Assembly: GCF_020085105.1 (NCBI RefSeq)
Contig: NC_058051.1
Location: 5,316,001 to 5,380,000, forward strand
Origin: Siniperca chuatsi
Taxonomy: Eukaryota > Chordata > Actinopteri > Centrarchiformes > Sinipercidae
Direction: 5' to 3'
Length of the DNA: 64,000 nt
Below, one piece after another: positions 25,901-36,954 of the stretch (position 1 is the first letter of the stretch; the number at the start of each line of letters is the position of its first letter). Below the pieces are notes generated by a model. It did no database searches. It was not told the origin of the DNA and worked only from the letters and a program-made list of their open reading frames with translations. The position numbers and the translations under genes were made by a program.

Positions 25901-28900
25901 AGCACCGCTGCCTCCCGGCCCTCCCCCTTTGGCCTGAATGAGCTGGGTACCACAGAAGAGTGTGTGTCTGCGCTCAGTCTCTGAGCTGTACGTCCCCTCA
26001 CCAGCCGGCAGTGGGGTTTTCAGCACTGGGACACTTTCACCTGGACACAGGAATGATGAGCACAGGTTAATACACTGACTCCTAAGTGGAAGATTTAAAA
26101 CAAGCTGGAGGCATAAAGAATTCGCATCACATACTTAATGACTTAATGACTCATACTAAATGTCTAAAGGAACTCATGTACACACACACACAAACGCACC
26201 CCTGTACATTTTCTTTTCAGGAACTGAAAAAATATATTACTGAGGTTACTGAGCGAGGAAGGGGGTTTCATGGGCCCAGTGGTCATGGCATTTCATCAAC
26301 ACAAAGAGGAGCAAATAATTGTACAGCTGAAGTTGACAAATCTCTCCAGTTACGCTCCGCCCGGTGGTGATGTTTATCACCTGTGAGCATGCTTTCGTTG
26401 ACCAGACACTCCCCAGCCAGCAGGGCAGCATCACAGGGCAGCAGCAGACCTTCCTGAGGGATGATTAGACAGTCGCCGGGGACAAGCTCAACCGAGCTCA
26501 CACACTCCTCCACTGAGAAAACACACAACGAGGAATGAATGTCCTTGTAGAGAGTTCCGGGGTTTAATGCAGAATGACTGGCAGAATGACTGATAGTCTG
26601 GCTTTACTTGGCCAAATAAAACAAAATTACTTCCTGGTTTACTGCTTACTTTTACTCACATTTCTCACATTAACAAGAGAGTTGGAAGAGACTTGTATAC
26701 ATTGACCTTCAGGCACAAAAGCTACAAATTTCGTTCAAAATTTGTAATTTTTAAAGCACATTTTTCTTAAAATAAACTTTTTTTCCCCCTGAAAACTACC
26801 AAAACGAAATCTTATTTCTTAACATGTGGTCATCTTCTTTGCCACATGTTAACAATTGTTTTCCCTCATGACCACAATTTGCCATCCCACTTCTCTACAT
26901 ATACTATTACTGTATGTTTCGCCTCACAAATGCCGTGGTAGTAAGTTGAGTTGAGAATGAATGCTTTTTTCACCATTTTTCCACACACAAAGTTGCCCTG
27001 TTTATTGTAAACAAAGTTTCTGTTTACATTCAGTGTTGCTCACCAAACCACATTGTGTGTATTCTTGAAGCCTAACAAACATGTTAAATGTTTTTAAAAA
27101 TTTCTTTGAATTTTTTAAATCCTGCATTATTTACATCCATGTTTACTAGACCGCTGACTTATTCTTCCCTGCCCTTTTTTGTAAAAAAAACAAAAAAACG
27201 AACAACAAAGGCCTCAAACAAAACGGTAACCCACTTGACAAACATTGGTCCATAGCTCTACTAGTGGTCACTATTGGTTCAGCCCATTTGAATGGTAACC
27301 ATGTAGAAGTGGCAACTCCAGTGCCCCTACGGAGGACAAAGAGTGGGGTATAAAATCCCAGAGATAACTCTACAACTGATTGCCTAAATGTCTACTTAAG
27401 ACTTTGGCTGCTTTTGATTTTCAGTCCTGAGAAAAGGGGAATTGAAACATTGGTGGTTTAATAGATGCACCTATTTATGAAGAATACATGACAGCTATTA
27501 TTGTCTGTCATCTCAAACAGCACCTGGGTACAGTATCAGTTAGCAAATTCAAACCATCTTTTACTGCTTCAGACCCGCTTCAAATGATGGTTATTTGACA
27601 CTACATAAAACCATGGCTATGAATCAAAACCATAAACCTCTTCACCAACCCCTCAACTCATCAGGAAACCAAGGTGGTCTCACTCTGCCTTCTGCCTTAT
27701 TCCTCTAGCAGACTAAAACTCTTTCTGTGCCAAGTCTTTCAGTCTTAATTGTTTTTAATACATCTGCCACTGTTACACCTTCAGATGAAGCACATTACTG
27801 CAGGACTCATGTTAATACCAAGTGAACAAAATGACCCTAAATATAAATCGAATAACAAATCCACAAACATCATTTTCTGAAACTACAAGAAATTCACATT
27901 GGAGGAAGAATACATTTGCAAAAACTCACCTCCTGAGCTTCTCCGTACTGTGACATTTGTGACCAACTGGGCCATGTTGCGAAGTGTGATGCTTTGCTGT
28001 GGAGTAAAGTCAAATAAGGTTTACATAATAATATTTACATCCATATCCAGACCTTAATACATAACCAATTATAATCAGATTAAGTATCCCACTACAGGCT
28101 CACCTTGCGGATCTCATAAAGTGAGATACTGATGGAAACAATGGAGATAATGAATATACATATGGCATAAATAATATACTGATCAATCATCCACAGGGTG
28201 ATGCTCAACAATTGGAACACATAGAATGGGTTGAGGACCTAAAGCAGCAGATAAGGAGAGAGACAAAAGGAAGGAGTGGGTACAATTGATACTTCACCTG
28301 GATTTTGAATAAAATATCACTTCAAAACATTCCAGACCATCACAAAAAAGTCCATCTGAGGCAGTATAAAAGACTGATTTTCCATCTCACCTCCTCAAAC
28401 AGCAGTTTCATGCAAGGCTTCACAGGCACATCAATAAGGTTGGGCCCAAACATGTGTCTCCTGAAAGAATTCATGTCATGAATTATTCAGCCCTCTGAGA
28501 TTAAAGAATCCATTTATTTCTCCATTCATGCATCCCTTCCTACCTCAAGTTCTGCTCCAGGTGACTCAGGCCCTTTTGGAAGCCATACAGGTCCTTGCAG
28601 GTCCAGTCCTCATTGAGGACACTACAGACAAAGACAGAAGGTTTCAACAATTATGGTTAATAAAAAAGGTTAAAGGGAATAGCTGACTTTCTATCCATAT
28701 ATTGAAAACATAGCAGCACAAAGTCACACTGCCTAAAAACAGTTTTAATCCATATATAGAGGATGAACCTAGCAGCTGCAGTACTCAGGTTTTCCTGTTT
28801 CAGTACCTAACACGACAGAAAACTCCTTTCCTGTCCAGCCAGATGTAGCGCAGTCCTTCAAACAGGTAGTAGCGCAACAGCGTTTTCTGTAACACAATTA

Positions 28901-30845
28901 TGATGATTTTCAGTCTGGGAAAGGAGGTCACTTATTATTCTGCCAAAATTTCCAACCCTTCACTTCTTCCTTACCTCCTTCTTGTACAGCTGAACTGTAT
29001 CTCTCCATTCAGTGTCCTCCAGCTCTCCCAACAACTCCAAACTGAAAGGGACAAACCAAGTGAGAAGAGCTCACATATGTGCATAGTGTTGAAAGGCTAA
29101 AGGTGATGCCGTCAGAGGATAGAGACATGTAGCTGACCTGCCCTCCTCCATCTCCTCTGTAGAGACCTCCACCACATGCTGCTGGCCACAACTGTCCTGA
29201 AGGAAAAATGACACAAATACATCTGTGATTGCTGAAAACTAGGCACTTGACCAATCAAGATGTGAAGCATCAAATGCAGTGAATCAGAGCATAACACAAA
29301 TTACTGCCATAGACAATACAAAACAGACAAAACATTCATGCTGGGCGATCAGAATGTCATAAGACAGAACCAACAAATATAAAGCAATCAAAGAAAATCA
29401 AAGAATAAATATGCTTAGTTCACCCACACCAACTTTGGAGGTGGATGTTTGCATATATGGCTACTGTGTAAACAGGAATACAGTTCCACCCAGTAAGTGC
29501 ATGCGAATCAAACAGATGGTAGGCAGCTTTGGTAATAAATTCTGGTGAAGCAAGATGAAGTATTTACTACAACTTGAGTGATGTGGATTTTTGAAGGCCA
29601 ATATTTTAAACTAAAGCTGGTAATTGCTAAGATTTTGTGCCAATGAATGTATTTGTCAAAAATTACAAGTATACAGTGTTTTCTGCTGAATTTATTTCTT
29701 GCCAGTGTGGAAAAGACTCTGTAACAGCATTTCAGACACTAAAACTCATGAACTTCTTTCAAGGTTAGAGCAGTACGTTAAATGAAGAAATCATTTACAC
29801 ATAACTGAACTTCAAATTAATTTACCGACTGGACTAAGAAACTAACATTTCAGTGCAGGTTTTATAATAGCTATGATAATAGCTATGCCCAATCTAATAT
29901 TTTAGACCAGGCCAGATTCAGCAATTATGAGTGTAAACCCAGTCCTGTAAGTGTCTTAAAGAACATAAAAGGATAATGTGGGACAAAGTGACATGCGGGT
30001 CAGTTGCAATTTTTGCAATGTCAAGAGAAATCCAGTTTCAGTAATAATGCCAGGTGTCAAGTAGGTTTTAAAACGGAGTAGGAATTAATTTATTTTCTCA
30101 CTTTTATTAGCAGAATATCTGCCAAAGCCAGGGGGCAGGAGCAGCAGCGGGCAAGGACAGCAAGCCGCGGACGCCAGTGAAACACAATCAGGAGGAGACC
30201 CAAGGACAGCACGGCAGCCAGACGACACACCCACACCTGCCAGCGCACCCACTTATACCCCTGAACATCCTGGTGGGGCAAAGGAGTCAGACGATCCATT
30301 CAGATTCAAACAGAGGTTTCTATCCATACAGCTGGTTAGCTTGTCAGCACCCACATTACATGATAAAAAGTCACAGTCAAAAGCCAGATTGTGACAGCGG
30401 CTTGTTTTGCTTTCGACAGTGATACCTGAACCAAATGTGACAGAAAATATTAAAAACCACTGATTCTATACTATGTCTGTAAATATAGCAAGGGTAGAGA
30501 GACCTACGCACCAATTCTACATCTACAGCTGACAGGTGTCAATGTACGTTTTCACACCACATCAAGCAAGTGAAGCACACCACTACCGCTTCAGCATGTC
30601 CGTCTGTCAACAAAGACTCTGCAACTTATATTAACTTATATTTCTTATATTTGTTGTATTTTCCCCAGTTTTTACTCTTTGCTTTTCTTGTCTATATCTA
30701 ACTCTTTGTTGCAAACATCATTTGCCAAACTTGTGGCCATTGTCGTTTTAGCGGAAAACACTGTGGAGGTTCTTACCATATGTGATTTAGGGCTGAGCAG
30801 GGGGTCTTGTTGGCTGGTTGAGGGGAGTCCACTCTGTGGCTCCAT
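10952..30845 (-). CDS. atp13a2: Polyamine-transporting P5B ATPase ATP13A2, 28 coding exons
   Basis: Coding exons in transcript order (minus strand): 30845-30777, 30269-30102, 29196-29138, 29041-28975, 28886-28807, 28621-28544, 28460-28391, 28238-28104, 27996-27930, 26512-26381, 26040-25879, 25094-24984, 24806-24760, 24660-24472, 24367-24161, 23065-22955, 22719-22563, 22349-22238, 17409-17285, 17144-16966, 16277-16185, 15910-15831, 14771-14619, 14482-14386, 13099-12876, 12670-12519, 12347-12175 and 11119-10952. Phases close throughout to 1154 aa (human about 1180). Visible motifs: TGES 308-311 (actuator), the P5B signature PPALP 434-438 in the membrane core, DKTGTLT 477-483 with phosphorylated Asp477, and GDGAND 840-845 (hinge/Mg2+). 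An N-terminal hydrophobic segment at about 45-65 and several C-terminal membrane helices follow the P5B plan. The basic C-terminal [11 protein letters not shown] tail and the neighbouring SDHB favour ATP13A2 over ATP13A3-5. Known role: ATP-driven export of spermine and spermidine from late endosomes/lysosomes; PARK9 gene in people. The 17285-17409 exon is preceded by a 4.8-kb TE-filled intron. The donor after 16966 (GTTGGT) is weak. Confidence 0.96.
11233..11400 (-). mobile_element. MITE family A, copy 1 (partial)
   Basis: This matches the reverse complement of the left part of the element at 59086-59323. Shared blocks include GCAGGAAAA, ACATTAAC, GCACAATACCAGG and AGCTAAATGGAATTCAGCCATC. It lies between the last two coding exons of ATP13A2 and is truncated at one end. 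Confidence 0.75.
13130..14385. other. ATP13A2 intron, no extra gene
   Basis: Intronic DNA between exons 24 and 25. A 64-codon plus-strand frame at 13542-13736 contains two Cys pairs but no supportable domain, so it is not called. Confidence 0.5.
15180..15216. repeat. Short CT and ATCA simple repeats
   Basis: A TCTC run is followed by several ATCA units, in an ATP13A2 intron just upstream of repeat D copy 2. Confidence 0.8.
15243..15710 (+). repeat. Dispersed repeat D, copy 2
   Basis: The best-matching part, 15243-15400, corresponds to 2668-2804 plus 3077-3120. The shared sequence continues as the CTCTACAGCAG block near 15695. It sits in the ATP13A2 intron between exons 22 and 23. Limits are approximate and the family is unnamed. 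Confidence 0.65.
16665..16760 (+). mobile_element. Tc1-like transposon terminal fragment
   Basis: The sequence starts TACAGTGCATTAGGAAAGTA, followed by TTCACAGCGCTTCAC and CACATTTTGTTATGTTACAG. This is the typical terminal sequence of fish Tc1-like elements. Only about 90 bp remain, with no transposase, in an ATP13A2 intron. Class is by recognition of the terminus. Confidence 0.75.
17625..17767 (+). repeat. DIRS left inverted terminal repeat
   Basis: The segment TGTAACCATGTGACTA to CCACCCACTCTCCCTC pairs with the reverse complement of 20701-20860. Both share GATCAGGAG, TATACCAAAT, ATCACACCTGTGGGT and a CATCCACCCA block. Similarity is high but imperfect, so the copy is old. Confidence 0.85.
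18000..19230 (-). mobile_element. L2-like LINE fragment nested in the DIRS element
   Basis: The minus strand encodes broken reverse-transcriptase pieces: a block with AFDxxDHA-like, SWLDSYL and CGVPQG motifs at 18566-18880, then [10 protein letters not shown] (the catalytic YxDD box) at 18314-18535 after a frame break. A further piece lies at 18929-19174. The 3' end at about 18000-18100 is GCACTTTGTAAACATTG followed by an ATT-rich tail. It is 5'-truncated and carries frameshifts and stops, so it is a dead copy. Confidence 0.85.
19344..19715 (+). pseudogene. DIRS first-frame (gag-like) remnant
   Basis: An open frame from the ATG at 19344 encodes a basic, Gly/Pro-rich start with a [12 protein letters not shown] block, then a segment with [12 protein letters not shown]. 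Position after the left terminal repeat and before the RT remnant suggests the DIRS first frame. There is no firm homology, only context. Confidence 0.55.
19890..20290 (+). pseudogene. DIRS reverse-transcriptase remnant
   Basis: Pieces in more than one frame show [16 protein letters not shown], then GIRVFNYL, then [12 protein letters not shown]-like and [11 protein letters not shown] blocks, in the order of DIRS RT. Where YLDD is expected the frame reads YLEA and shifts, so the catalytic box is lost. The rest of the polyprotein is absent. Confidence 0.75.
20550..20640. repeat. DIRS internal complementary region
   Basis: 20550-20586 is the reverse complement of the left outer end (17625-17661, TAACCATGTGAC block). 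20591-20640 is the reverse complement of the right outer end (20808-20860, with TTTACTTTCATT and GTTTACATA). The two halves are joined head to tail, as expected for the template that aligns the ends during circle formation in DIRS elements. Confidence 0.85.
20701..20860 (-). repeat. DIRS right inverted terminal repeat
   Basis: Reverse complement of 17625-17767 with scattered differences. The outer edge ends at GTTTACATACATAAAC, which also pairs with the internal complementary region. Confidence 0.85.
20861..22237. other. Rest of ATP13A2 intron
   Basis: No coding exon or RNA gene recognised. Short open frames near 21168-21546 have no recognisable domain. Confidence 0.45.
25150..25535 (+). repeat. 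Dispersed repeat B, copy 1
   Basis: Begins near GTGGAGTTTCCTTGTAAACA and ends with TAGTAGTGGTCAAAAACTCC plus ACAGGGTA. It shares the ordered blocks TTCAGTGTT, CATTGTGTGTA, GCAAAGC, ACCCACTCAT and AGTGGTCAAAA with the copies at 25555 and 26990. No coding content; family unnamed. Confidence 0.7.
25555..25822 (+). repeat. Dispersed repeat B, copy 2
   Basis: Same ordered blocks as copy 1, immediately adjacent and in the same orientation. It ends ACTACTAGTGGTCAAAATCT then CTACAGGTTACCTTT, just before ATP13A2 exon 11 (25879-26040). Confidence 0.7.
26990..27300 (+). repeat. Dispersed repeat B, copy 3
   Basis: Blocks TTGTAAACAAAG, TTTACATTCAGTGTTGCT, CATTGTGTGTATTCTTGA, GGTAACCCACTTG and CTCTACTAGTGGTC match copies 1 and 2 in the same order and orientation. 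It is more diverged and lies in the next ATP13A2 intron. Confidence 0.65.
27301..27929. other. ATP13A2 intron, no feature
   Basis: AT-rich intron sequence between exons 9 and 10. Nothing recognised. Confidence 0.4.
29197..30101. other. ATP13A2 intron 2, no feature
   Basis: AT-rich intron between coding exons 2 and 3. No gene or repeat recognised. Confidence 0.4.
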
Positions 30846-31626
30846 CACACTACCTACATAATAGACAAAGACAATAATTCCATGAACTGAGCAGGACTAT
30901 ACACACCCTAAAAGTCAATATTAACCAAACACACACTTCGCCGCTCTAGTTGAGTCGATGTTTTTGCAAATTGCAAAAACCTTTTTAGTGGCATAATTTA
31001 AATCATATATTTTGTTTGAACTCAGTGGTGAAAGATAAACACATGGCAGGTTTTTATCTGTGCAATGTGGTCTAAACTGGCCTGAGTTGAGCTCATGCTT
31101 CATGACCCAGTTATGAGACTCCCCTTAAACTTTACAGCATACATTTATAGTCTGGGTCAGTGTGGTTAAAAAAAACAAAAAACTACTGTGTTTTTGGATG
31201 TTCAATTCAATGAATCCCTCTGCAAAAAGCTGCAGATTAATTCTAGAGGAAAAAAAGAGGATACAATTAAAAATATGTGACATAGTGGGAGATTCAAGAG
31301 TTACCATAAACTGTAATGCTCACTAAACACACACACCTGAGTACGACGGAAACACTTTTAGCTCCTATAGAAACATTCATTTTTAAGGTCTACAGAGGAG
31401 GGTAAAATATCCCATAAAGTATTATACGATTGCTATAAACTCATAGTTAAGTCCATATATTAGTAGTATACAATAACCAAGGAGATTAAAAAAATACCAT
31501 AAAGTGCAGTAAAGTAATTTGTTTGTTAACCGGATGCTTGCTTCCGCTTCCAAAGATCTGGAAAATATCGGAACAGAACCAACTTCCTTCACATTAAAAC
31601 GCATTAGAGGAAGAAACTGAGCTTAC

Positions 31627-31960
31627 CGTCAAGTCGACCCCGTAAGTCTGAAATAAATATGTTCCCGAAATGATAAAGATAGCCTGGAGAGTGAGATAAT
31701 CTCAGTGCTGCTGCATTTCACCTTCCCCCTTTTTACCTGCGTGCGTTGCCTCGAGCGTCTGATACCGGACTGCTATAACTTGTTTAACCGGTTTAAAAAG
31801 CAAATCTGGGAAACGAGTAAACCAAGAATTAATATCTTGTTAACAAAGGAATGCGGAAAAATGCAGAAAGAAAGACGATCGAACGCGTCTATTACACGCT
31901 GTTGCCACGACCGTGGACGCTACAGGACACATAAACACAAAGACGAACGGTGCTGGTATA
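31627..31960 (-). promoter_or_regulatory. Candidate ATP13A2 5'UTR exon and promoter
   Basis: On the minus strand a strong splice donor (GACG|GTAAGC) ends at 31627. The sequence behind it, to about 31960, has clustered CpG dinucleotides (GCGTGCGTTGC, CTCGAGCG and ATACCGGA blocks) unlike the AT-rich surroundings. That fits a noncoding first exon feeding the coding exon at 30845-30777, whose upstream end shows an acceptor (CCTACATAG-like) before the ATG. Confidence 0.45.
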
Positions 31961-33185
31961 GTCTCTACATGTGTGTTGTCAGTTTAATATTATTAATTCG
32001 TGGTTTGTTCATAAATATGACGAAACCAACAACCTCATAGGAAAGACAGACGGCTCAACATTGTCGCATAGTTCGATACAGGAAGCTAAACTTCTCTTCG
32101 TCAATAAATATTTGATAGTTTTACTCTTCTTTGGCACCAACATAGTCTTATCAAAGCCACAAAACAGCATCATTTAGGCCAAACAATTTAGTTTAACATC
32201 AAGTTATCATTAAGGTAACAGCTTCCTCATGATAAGAGGGTATGTTTGTTGTGAAGGACACCAGAACATATGTTAATATGTATTAATTTCCTGTAGCTGT
32301 AACTACTTGTTGCTCTCCTGTGGACATTGATCTACATACACAGCACAACATACACACTGCTCAAGAAACCAAAGAACTGACTCATCTGTGCTTTCACTCA
32401 TTCAGCAGGATTGTAGTATAATGTCATGTGAAAGTTTGTCAAGGCGAATGTGACCAAGTTATTTTGCCAAATCACATGCTTGCTTTGTTCTAACTAGGCC
32501 AATCTCTACTAAAAGTAGCCTAAAAAAGTAGCAGCTCTGCAATCAATCCCCACTGGCATTTGAGTTTAAAGTCATTCATCATTACTGTGTGTCAGACTAT
32601 TTGGAATTACCTGTTTAAAGTCATATCTATTTGACAATAAAGCTGCACCGTAGCAGCCATTATTTCCTTAATGTCTAAAGTGGTATTTAATTCCACCTGG
32701 TTTCAAGTAACAAATTCATTCACATGCCTTACCTAAATAGACTGTCTCAACACACACACAGGAATTCGAGGCATCTGAAAGTCATCATTTAAATTACCCT
32801 TGTCCCAGGGATCAATCAATAACTCTGTTCAAAGGGCCACCTACATCTGGAGGACAGGAGGACTTCCAACAAGGCCACAGTGGATATAGTGGATATTATA
32901 TCCTACAAATATGACTTTATAAATCCTACTCTGTCCAATGAGCTGTGGATTATCCTACGAGAGACCTGGCTTTCGGTTTCATCTTTAACCAGACCATTAC
33001 ACAGGGCAAACTTTCTGCAATGTCAAAAAAGGGAAATGATATGCACAATTGACTAGACAGACACAGGACAGTCATCTGAGCTGATGATGCAAAAAAAACA
33101 ACTCTAAACCTCAAATAGCACAACACCAGCTTCATCTGGCTATGCTAATGCCAACAACCTACTCGATTGTTTGGTGGGCCAGCAC
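31961..33185. other. Intergenic DNA, nothing recognised
   Basis: AT-rich DNA with short random frames. No repeat family recognised with confidence. Confidence 0.4.
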
Positions 33186-33560
33186 GACACCTACAATACC
33201 TGGCTCTGTTAAAGGGACAGTTCACCCCAAAATCAAAAACACATATTTTTCCTCTTACCTGTAGTGCTATTTATCCATCTAGATTGTTTTGGTTCGAGTT
33301 GCTGAGTTTTGGAGATGTTGGCCGTAGAGATGTCTGCATTTTTTGGATATAATGGGACTATATGGCACTTGGCTTGTGGTGCTCAAAGTGCCAAAAAAAT
33401 AAATTTGAAAAACTCAACAGCAATGTCTCTTTCCAGAAATCATGACCCGGTTACTCAAGATAAGCCGACTTTTGAAAAATTTTGAGATAGTAGGTTTTTC
33501 CGAAGTACAATATCTCGGCTCTCCTTTGCTTTTTTTAGCTGTTCGATTTGCTGCTCCACC
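33186..33560 (+). repeat. Teleost-type dispersed repeat
   Basis: The block starting TTAAAGGGACAGTTCACCCC with AAAATCAAAAACACATATTT is familiar from widely dispersed non-coding repeats of ray-finned fish. There is a single copy in this window, so the call rests on recognition. Limits are approximate. Confidence 0.5.
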
Positions 33561-33615
33561 GTTCTTTATCCATGTTTGTTAGTTAGCAGCTAACTATCTA
33601 TCAGAATGGATAATA

Positions 33616-33616
33616 T

Positions 33617-33692
<76 letters not shown>
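33616..33692. repeat. Compound (CA)n(TA)n microsatellite
   Basis: About 12 CA units are followed directly by about 26 TA units. Confidence 0.97.
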
Positions 33693-33698
<6 letters not shown>

Positions 33699-34174
33699 AC
33701 AGAAATAATACCAAAACCCAGGCCTATATGTTAAAGTGCCAGTTGAATTTCAACAAGGTCCACTATAGTCCATGCAAATATGAAAAAAGGACAAGGAAAT
33801 ATTCTGATTCACACATGGAAGACACAGAGAGAGAGAGAGAGTTCAAAAGGACCCCTTTGCAAAATTTAGCCCCCCTTCCCAACAAGCCTGACATGGTTGG
33901 TACCAATGGATGCCTTAGGTCATCTAGTTTCATATGATACCAGTATCTTTACTACTAGCTTTTACACCGGCCTTGCCGCTATCCAAATTCCCACGGCCAC
34001 CTGACTCATCGTCGTCATTCTTATTTGCAAAAAAAGTAACTTTCCATTAATTGGTTCGTATTTCAACAAATACACTCAATTTATTTGATTTGATAAACAA
34101 ACAAAAACAAAGACAGGATGAGGCCACAGTTGGTGGGGTTTTGGAGTGGATAATTCGTGCCCAGTGAATCATTT

Positions 34175-34490
34175 GTGCTTGGGTCTAATCGATATTTCGA
34201 TATTAATAATGGGTCACATGACTATGTATAATGTGAAAGGGGACGCTCGTGGTGATGAACCAAAAGAGAATTATCACCCAACTCTGCAGTTCCCCTCAGC
34301 TCTACGGAGCGTTTTAGTGTCTTTCAGCTCATTGTTTTGGTTTTACAACCACTCACCAGTGTCATTTCCAGCAGCAACGGCAGCTGTTTTCAGCGAAAAG
34401 CTTTAATATACCCCACTGTACGCTGCCTGCCCAGCACCAAACTACAGACAAATATATCAACTAGCTGGTGAACATTGTGAAGTATTTCAA
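34175..34490 (+). repeat. Dispersed repeat C, copy 1
   Basis: Shares with 45120-45720 the ordered blocks TAATGTGAAAGG (TAGTGTGAAAGG), GAGAATTATCACC, TCCCCTCA, GCAGCTGTTTTCAGC, CTGCCCAGC and AACTAGCTGnTGAACA. It is shorter than copy 2. No coding content. Confidence 0.7.
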
Positions 34491-35339
34491 TCAATTATTG
34501 CAGGTTTAAAGACGTAACATAAACAACCATTTTTGATATGCATTCAATTTGTTTTTTAAACAATTGTGACCAAGATATGTCATTTTACAGTAAAAAAATT
34601 AACTTGCCAGTTCTCTCTGGAGACCTGTTGACCATTTCTTCACTTCAATTTCTTGTTATTTAATCGGCCTAGTGTACATACGCCAATACTGATATCTGCT
34701 ATAAGCTAATAAAGGCAGATTTATCAGTTGGGCTCCAATTGATTTTGCACTTTACACAAATGTATTCACTTACTAACAACACACATGGCAGTAGTGCTTA
34801 GTAGCAGTGGTAGCAGCAGCAGTTACTGCAGTAGTGCTTGTATTAGCACCTGTATTAGTAGTAGTCCAGTAGTGAAGTATGTGGATTATCTGTTCTAGAC
34901 GAAGAGGGACAGTGTTTCTGAAAAGCTTTTCTGAATTTAAATGCCACTCTTCACTGCTGTGAGGACCACAAATTAAATTCCTTCCACCTCCATTGTAATG
35001 GGGAGGAAGCAGAGATGAATATCTTACTGTCAGCTATGCAAATAAAACTAAAACATCTGCTTGGCTTGATACCATTAGAGGTAGAGGTGTTTTTCTTGTT
35101 TCGTAATTTATGTGAAACAACCCTTTAAACTCCACCATCAGTATAGGCACGTTTGTATTTAAAGAACAGTTCTGATGTAGCTTACATAATGATAGGACAT
35201 AACAGGAAATGTAATGCATTTTATTTGCTTAATGAGTTTGTTTTACCGAACAACGGTAAGAGAAATTGGTAAATTTGTAGGCGAGCTGCCAGCAAATTAC
35301 TCTGTCAGTTGTTGCCATTTTAAAACCTACAGTCAGTCA
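34491..35339. other. Intergenic DNA with AGT/AGC-rich stretch
   Basis: Includes an imperfect trinucleotide stretch (AGTAGC, AGCAGC and AGTAGT) at 34788-34865. No gene seen. Confidence 0.45.
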
Positions 35340-35720
35340 ACATTTGTAAGCACTAAGCCGTTTTAAGCACGCAAGCTACCGCCTTCAGCTGGTATTTGCT
35401 AACGGTTAACGATAGCAAACACATCTGTATAGCTTGACTGTCTGCTCTCACGAGGGAAAGGTAAACATTATTTAATAGTATTCAAACATCCTTACCACGC
35501 CTGTCCTTCTTCTGGTCACGATGACAGCCTCCACATTACTTTATTTCACACCATCGTAACATAAATGACAGGTTGTCTTCTCACCAGACATTGAAGGTTC
35601 TTCAAAACAGTTAGCTATCCCAGCTACAAACTATACCTTCCTACGGAACGTCACATGGTCCAAAATAGTCACAAGCGTGCCCACGTGCAGAAATAGCGTA
35701 ACGCTAATGCCAGTTGGTGT
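35340..35720 (-). promoter_or_regulatory. CpG-richer island with candidate noncoding exon
   Basis: CpGs are clearly more frequent here than in the flanks. A good minus-strand donor (GGCGTG|GTAAGG) ends at 35496, so a noncoding exon could extend from there to about 35700. A perfect CACGTG E-box lies near 35680 and a CACATG box nearby. This may be a distal alternative ATP13A2 first exon, or belong to an unrecognised noncoding transcript. There is no coding sequence. Confidence 0.3.
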
Positions 35721-36224
35721 TGTTTGCTGTGGAAGCGTATTGCTGACAAGAAACTGCTCATCCCATCCATATCTATAATTACATTTTGTATAAGTTTGAT
35801 TAAAAATGTCTTTCTAAGATTTCTATTGATTCTTTGTCTGTTTTTTCTTTTAATGCTTTTGCCAATTACATTCTACAAATTTCCATTACGACTGGTTTTA
35901 ATTTACAGAAAACCACACATATTACATTATATTATATCAGGGTATCCTTTGTAAAGTGCCAATAAGTTTCAACTTATGGCTTTAAAGCATTTAATGCTTT
36001 ATAGCTCCATTTTAAGCCATTTAGAAGAACAACTATTGGATTGCCAGTTTGTGAATCCCTTTGGCTGGTGTTTACCCTCCTTATGCATTGCACTGGCTTT
36101 TTTAAAAGAGATACATTCTTTACGTATTACATATTATAACTGTAATATTAACCTGGTTACTGTAGAGCCCCTGTTTATATGCAGCTGGTCAGTAATTTCC
36201 ACCCTTAGTACTTCTATTCCTGTG

Positions 36225-36300
36225 TGCACTGACGTGATAGTGAGCTGCTGTAACAAAAGTTTCCCCTCGGGGATCAATAAAGTATTTCCGATTCTGATTC
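36225..36300 (+). mobile_element. Retroelement 3' tail
   Basis: CCCTCGGGGATCAATAAAGT followed by ATTTCCGATTCTGATTC is a familiar 3' end of fish non-LTR elements, with a short repeat tail. The body is truncated. Confidence 0.55.
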
Positions 36301-36611
36301 ACCCAAACCACTACTGTTTTATTTAGTAACCCTGCTAAGCGTATTCATGGCCGAGAAGAAAACGTGTTCCTCTCTCAGAATTCCAGCTGTGGTACCCAGG
36401 TTTCTCTTAATCCTGTAACCTAATTGAGGAAATCAGCTTTATTGTTTACATCATGTTTAAGAAGTTACTGCAGAAAGCTGGGAAGAGTCATCATTTCATG
36501 CACGGTAATATATACTTCCCACCAAGGTTCTTTAAACCATTCAGTGCTCAGTAAATCTCATAAACAAAACATTATTGTTGAAAGAATACAAATAGTGACC
36601 ACATCCCAATA

Positions 36612-36885
36612 GACCCTTTTTTTCACGGCGGACATTTTGACTTGTCAAAGCAGGAAAAGCAAACAATAATAACTAACGATGGGTTCATTCCATTAAGTTT
36701 CCAAGTAAGCAATGTCAGTGATCCATTTAGCTCCTTCAGTTTCAGGCTCCCGGTATTGTATGCATGCTGTCTCACTGTCACATTGTCATAGTGTACTGGG
36801 ACACTTAGTATAACAGAGCTATTGTTAATGCTATCAGTAACACCTGTGCTTTTTCTACAATGGCCTATTATGCATGCACACATAC
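36612..36885 (+). mobile_element. MITE family A, copy 2
   Basis: Same orientation and order of blocks as 59086-59323: GACATTTTGAC, GCAGGAAAAGCA, CCATTTAGCT, TTTCAGGnTCC, GTATTGT, CACTGTCA, TACTGGGACACTT, TATTGTTAATG and GTGCTTTT. The ends form an imperfect inverted pair (GCAGGAAAAGCA with TGCTTTTTC). Confidence 0.75.
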
Positions 36886-36954
36886 ACCATCTTCTCTTTA
36901 GGCTTTGACTGGAGCTTTATAACAACATATGCAAGTTTATTATCATAACATCAG

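Noticed and set aside
35340-35720. Bidirectional promoter at 35.4 kb (donors on both strands)
   Set aside because: The plus-strand donor (35459) and minus-strand donor (35496) would imply overlapping convergent exons, not divergent ones; only a weak minus-strand candidate is kept.
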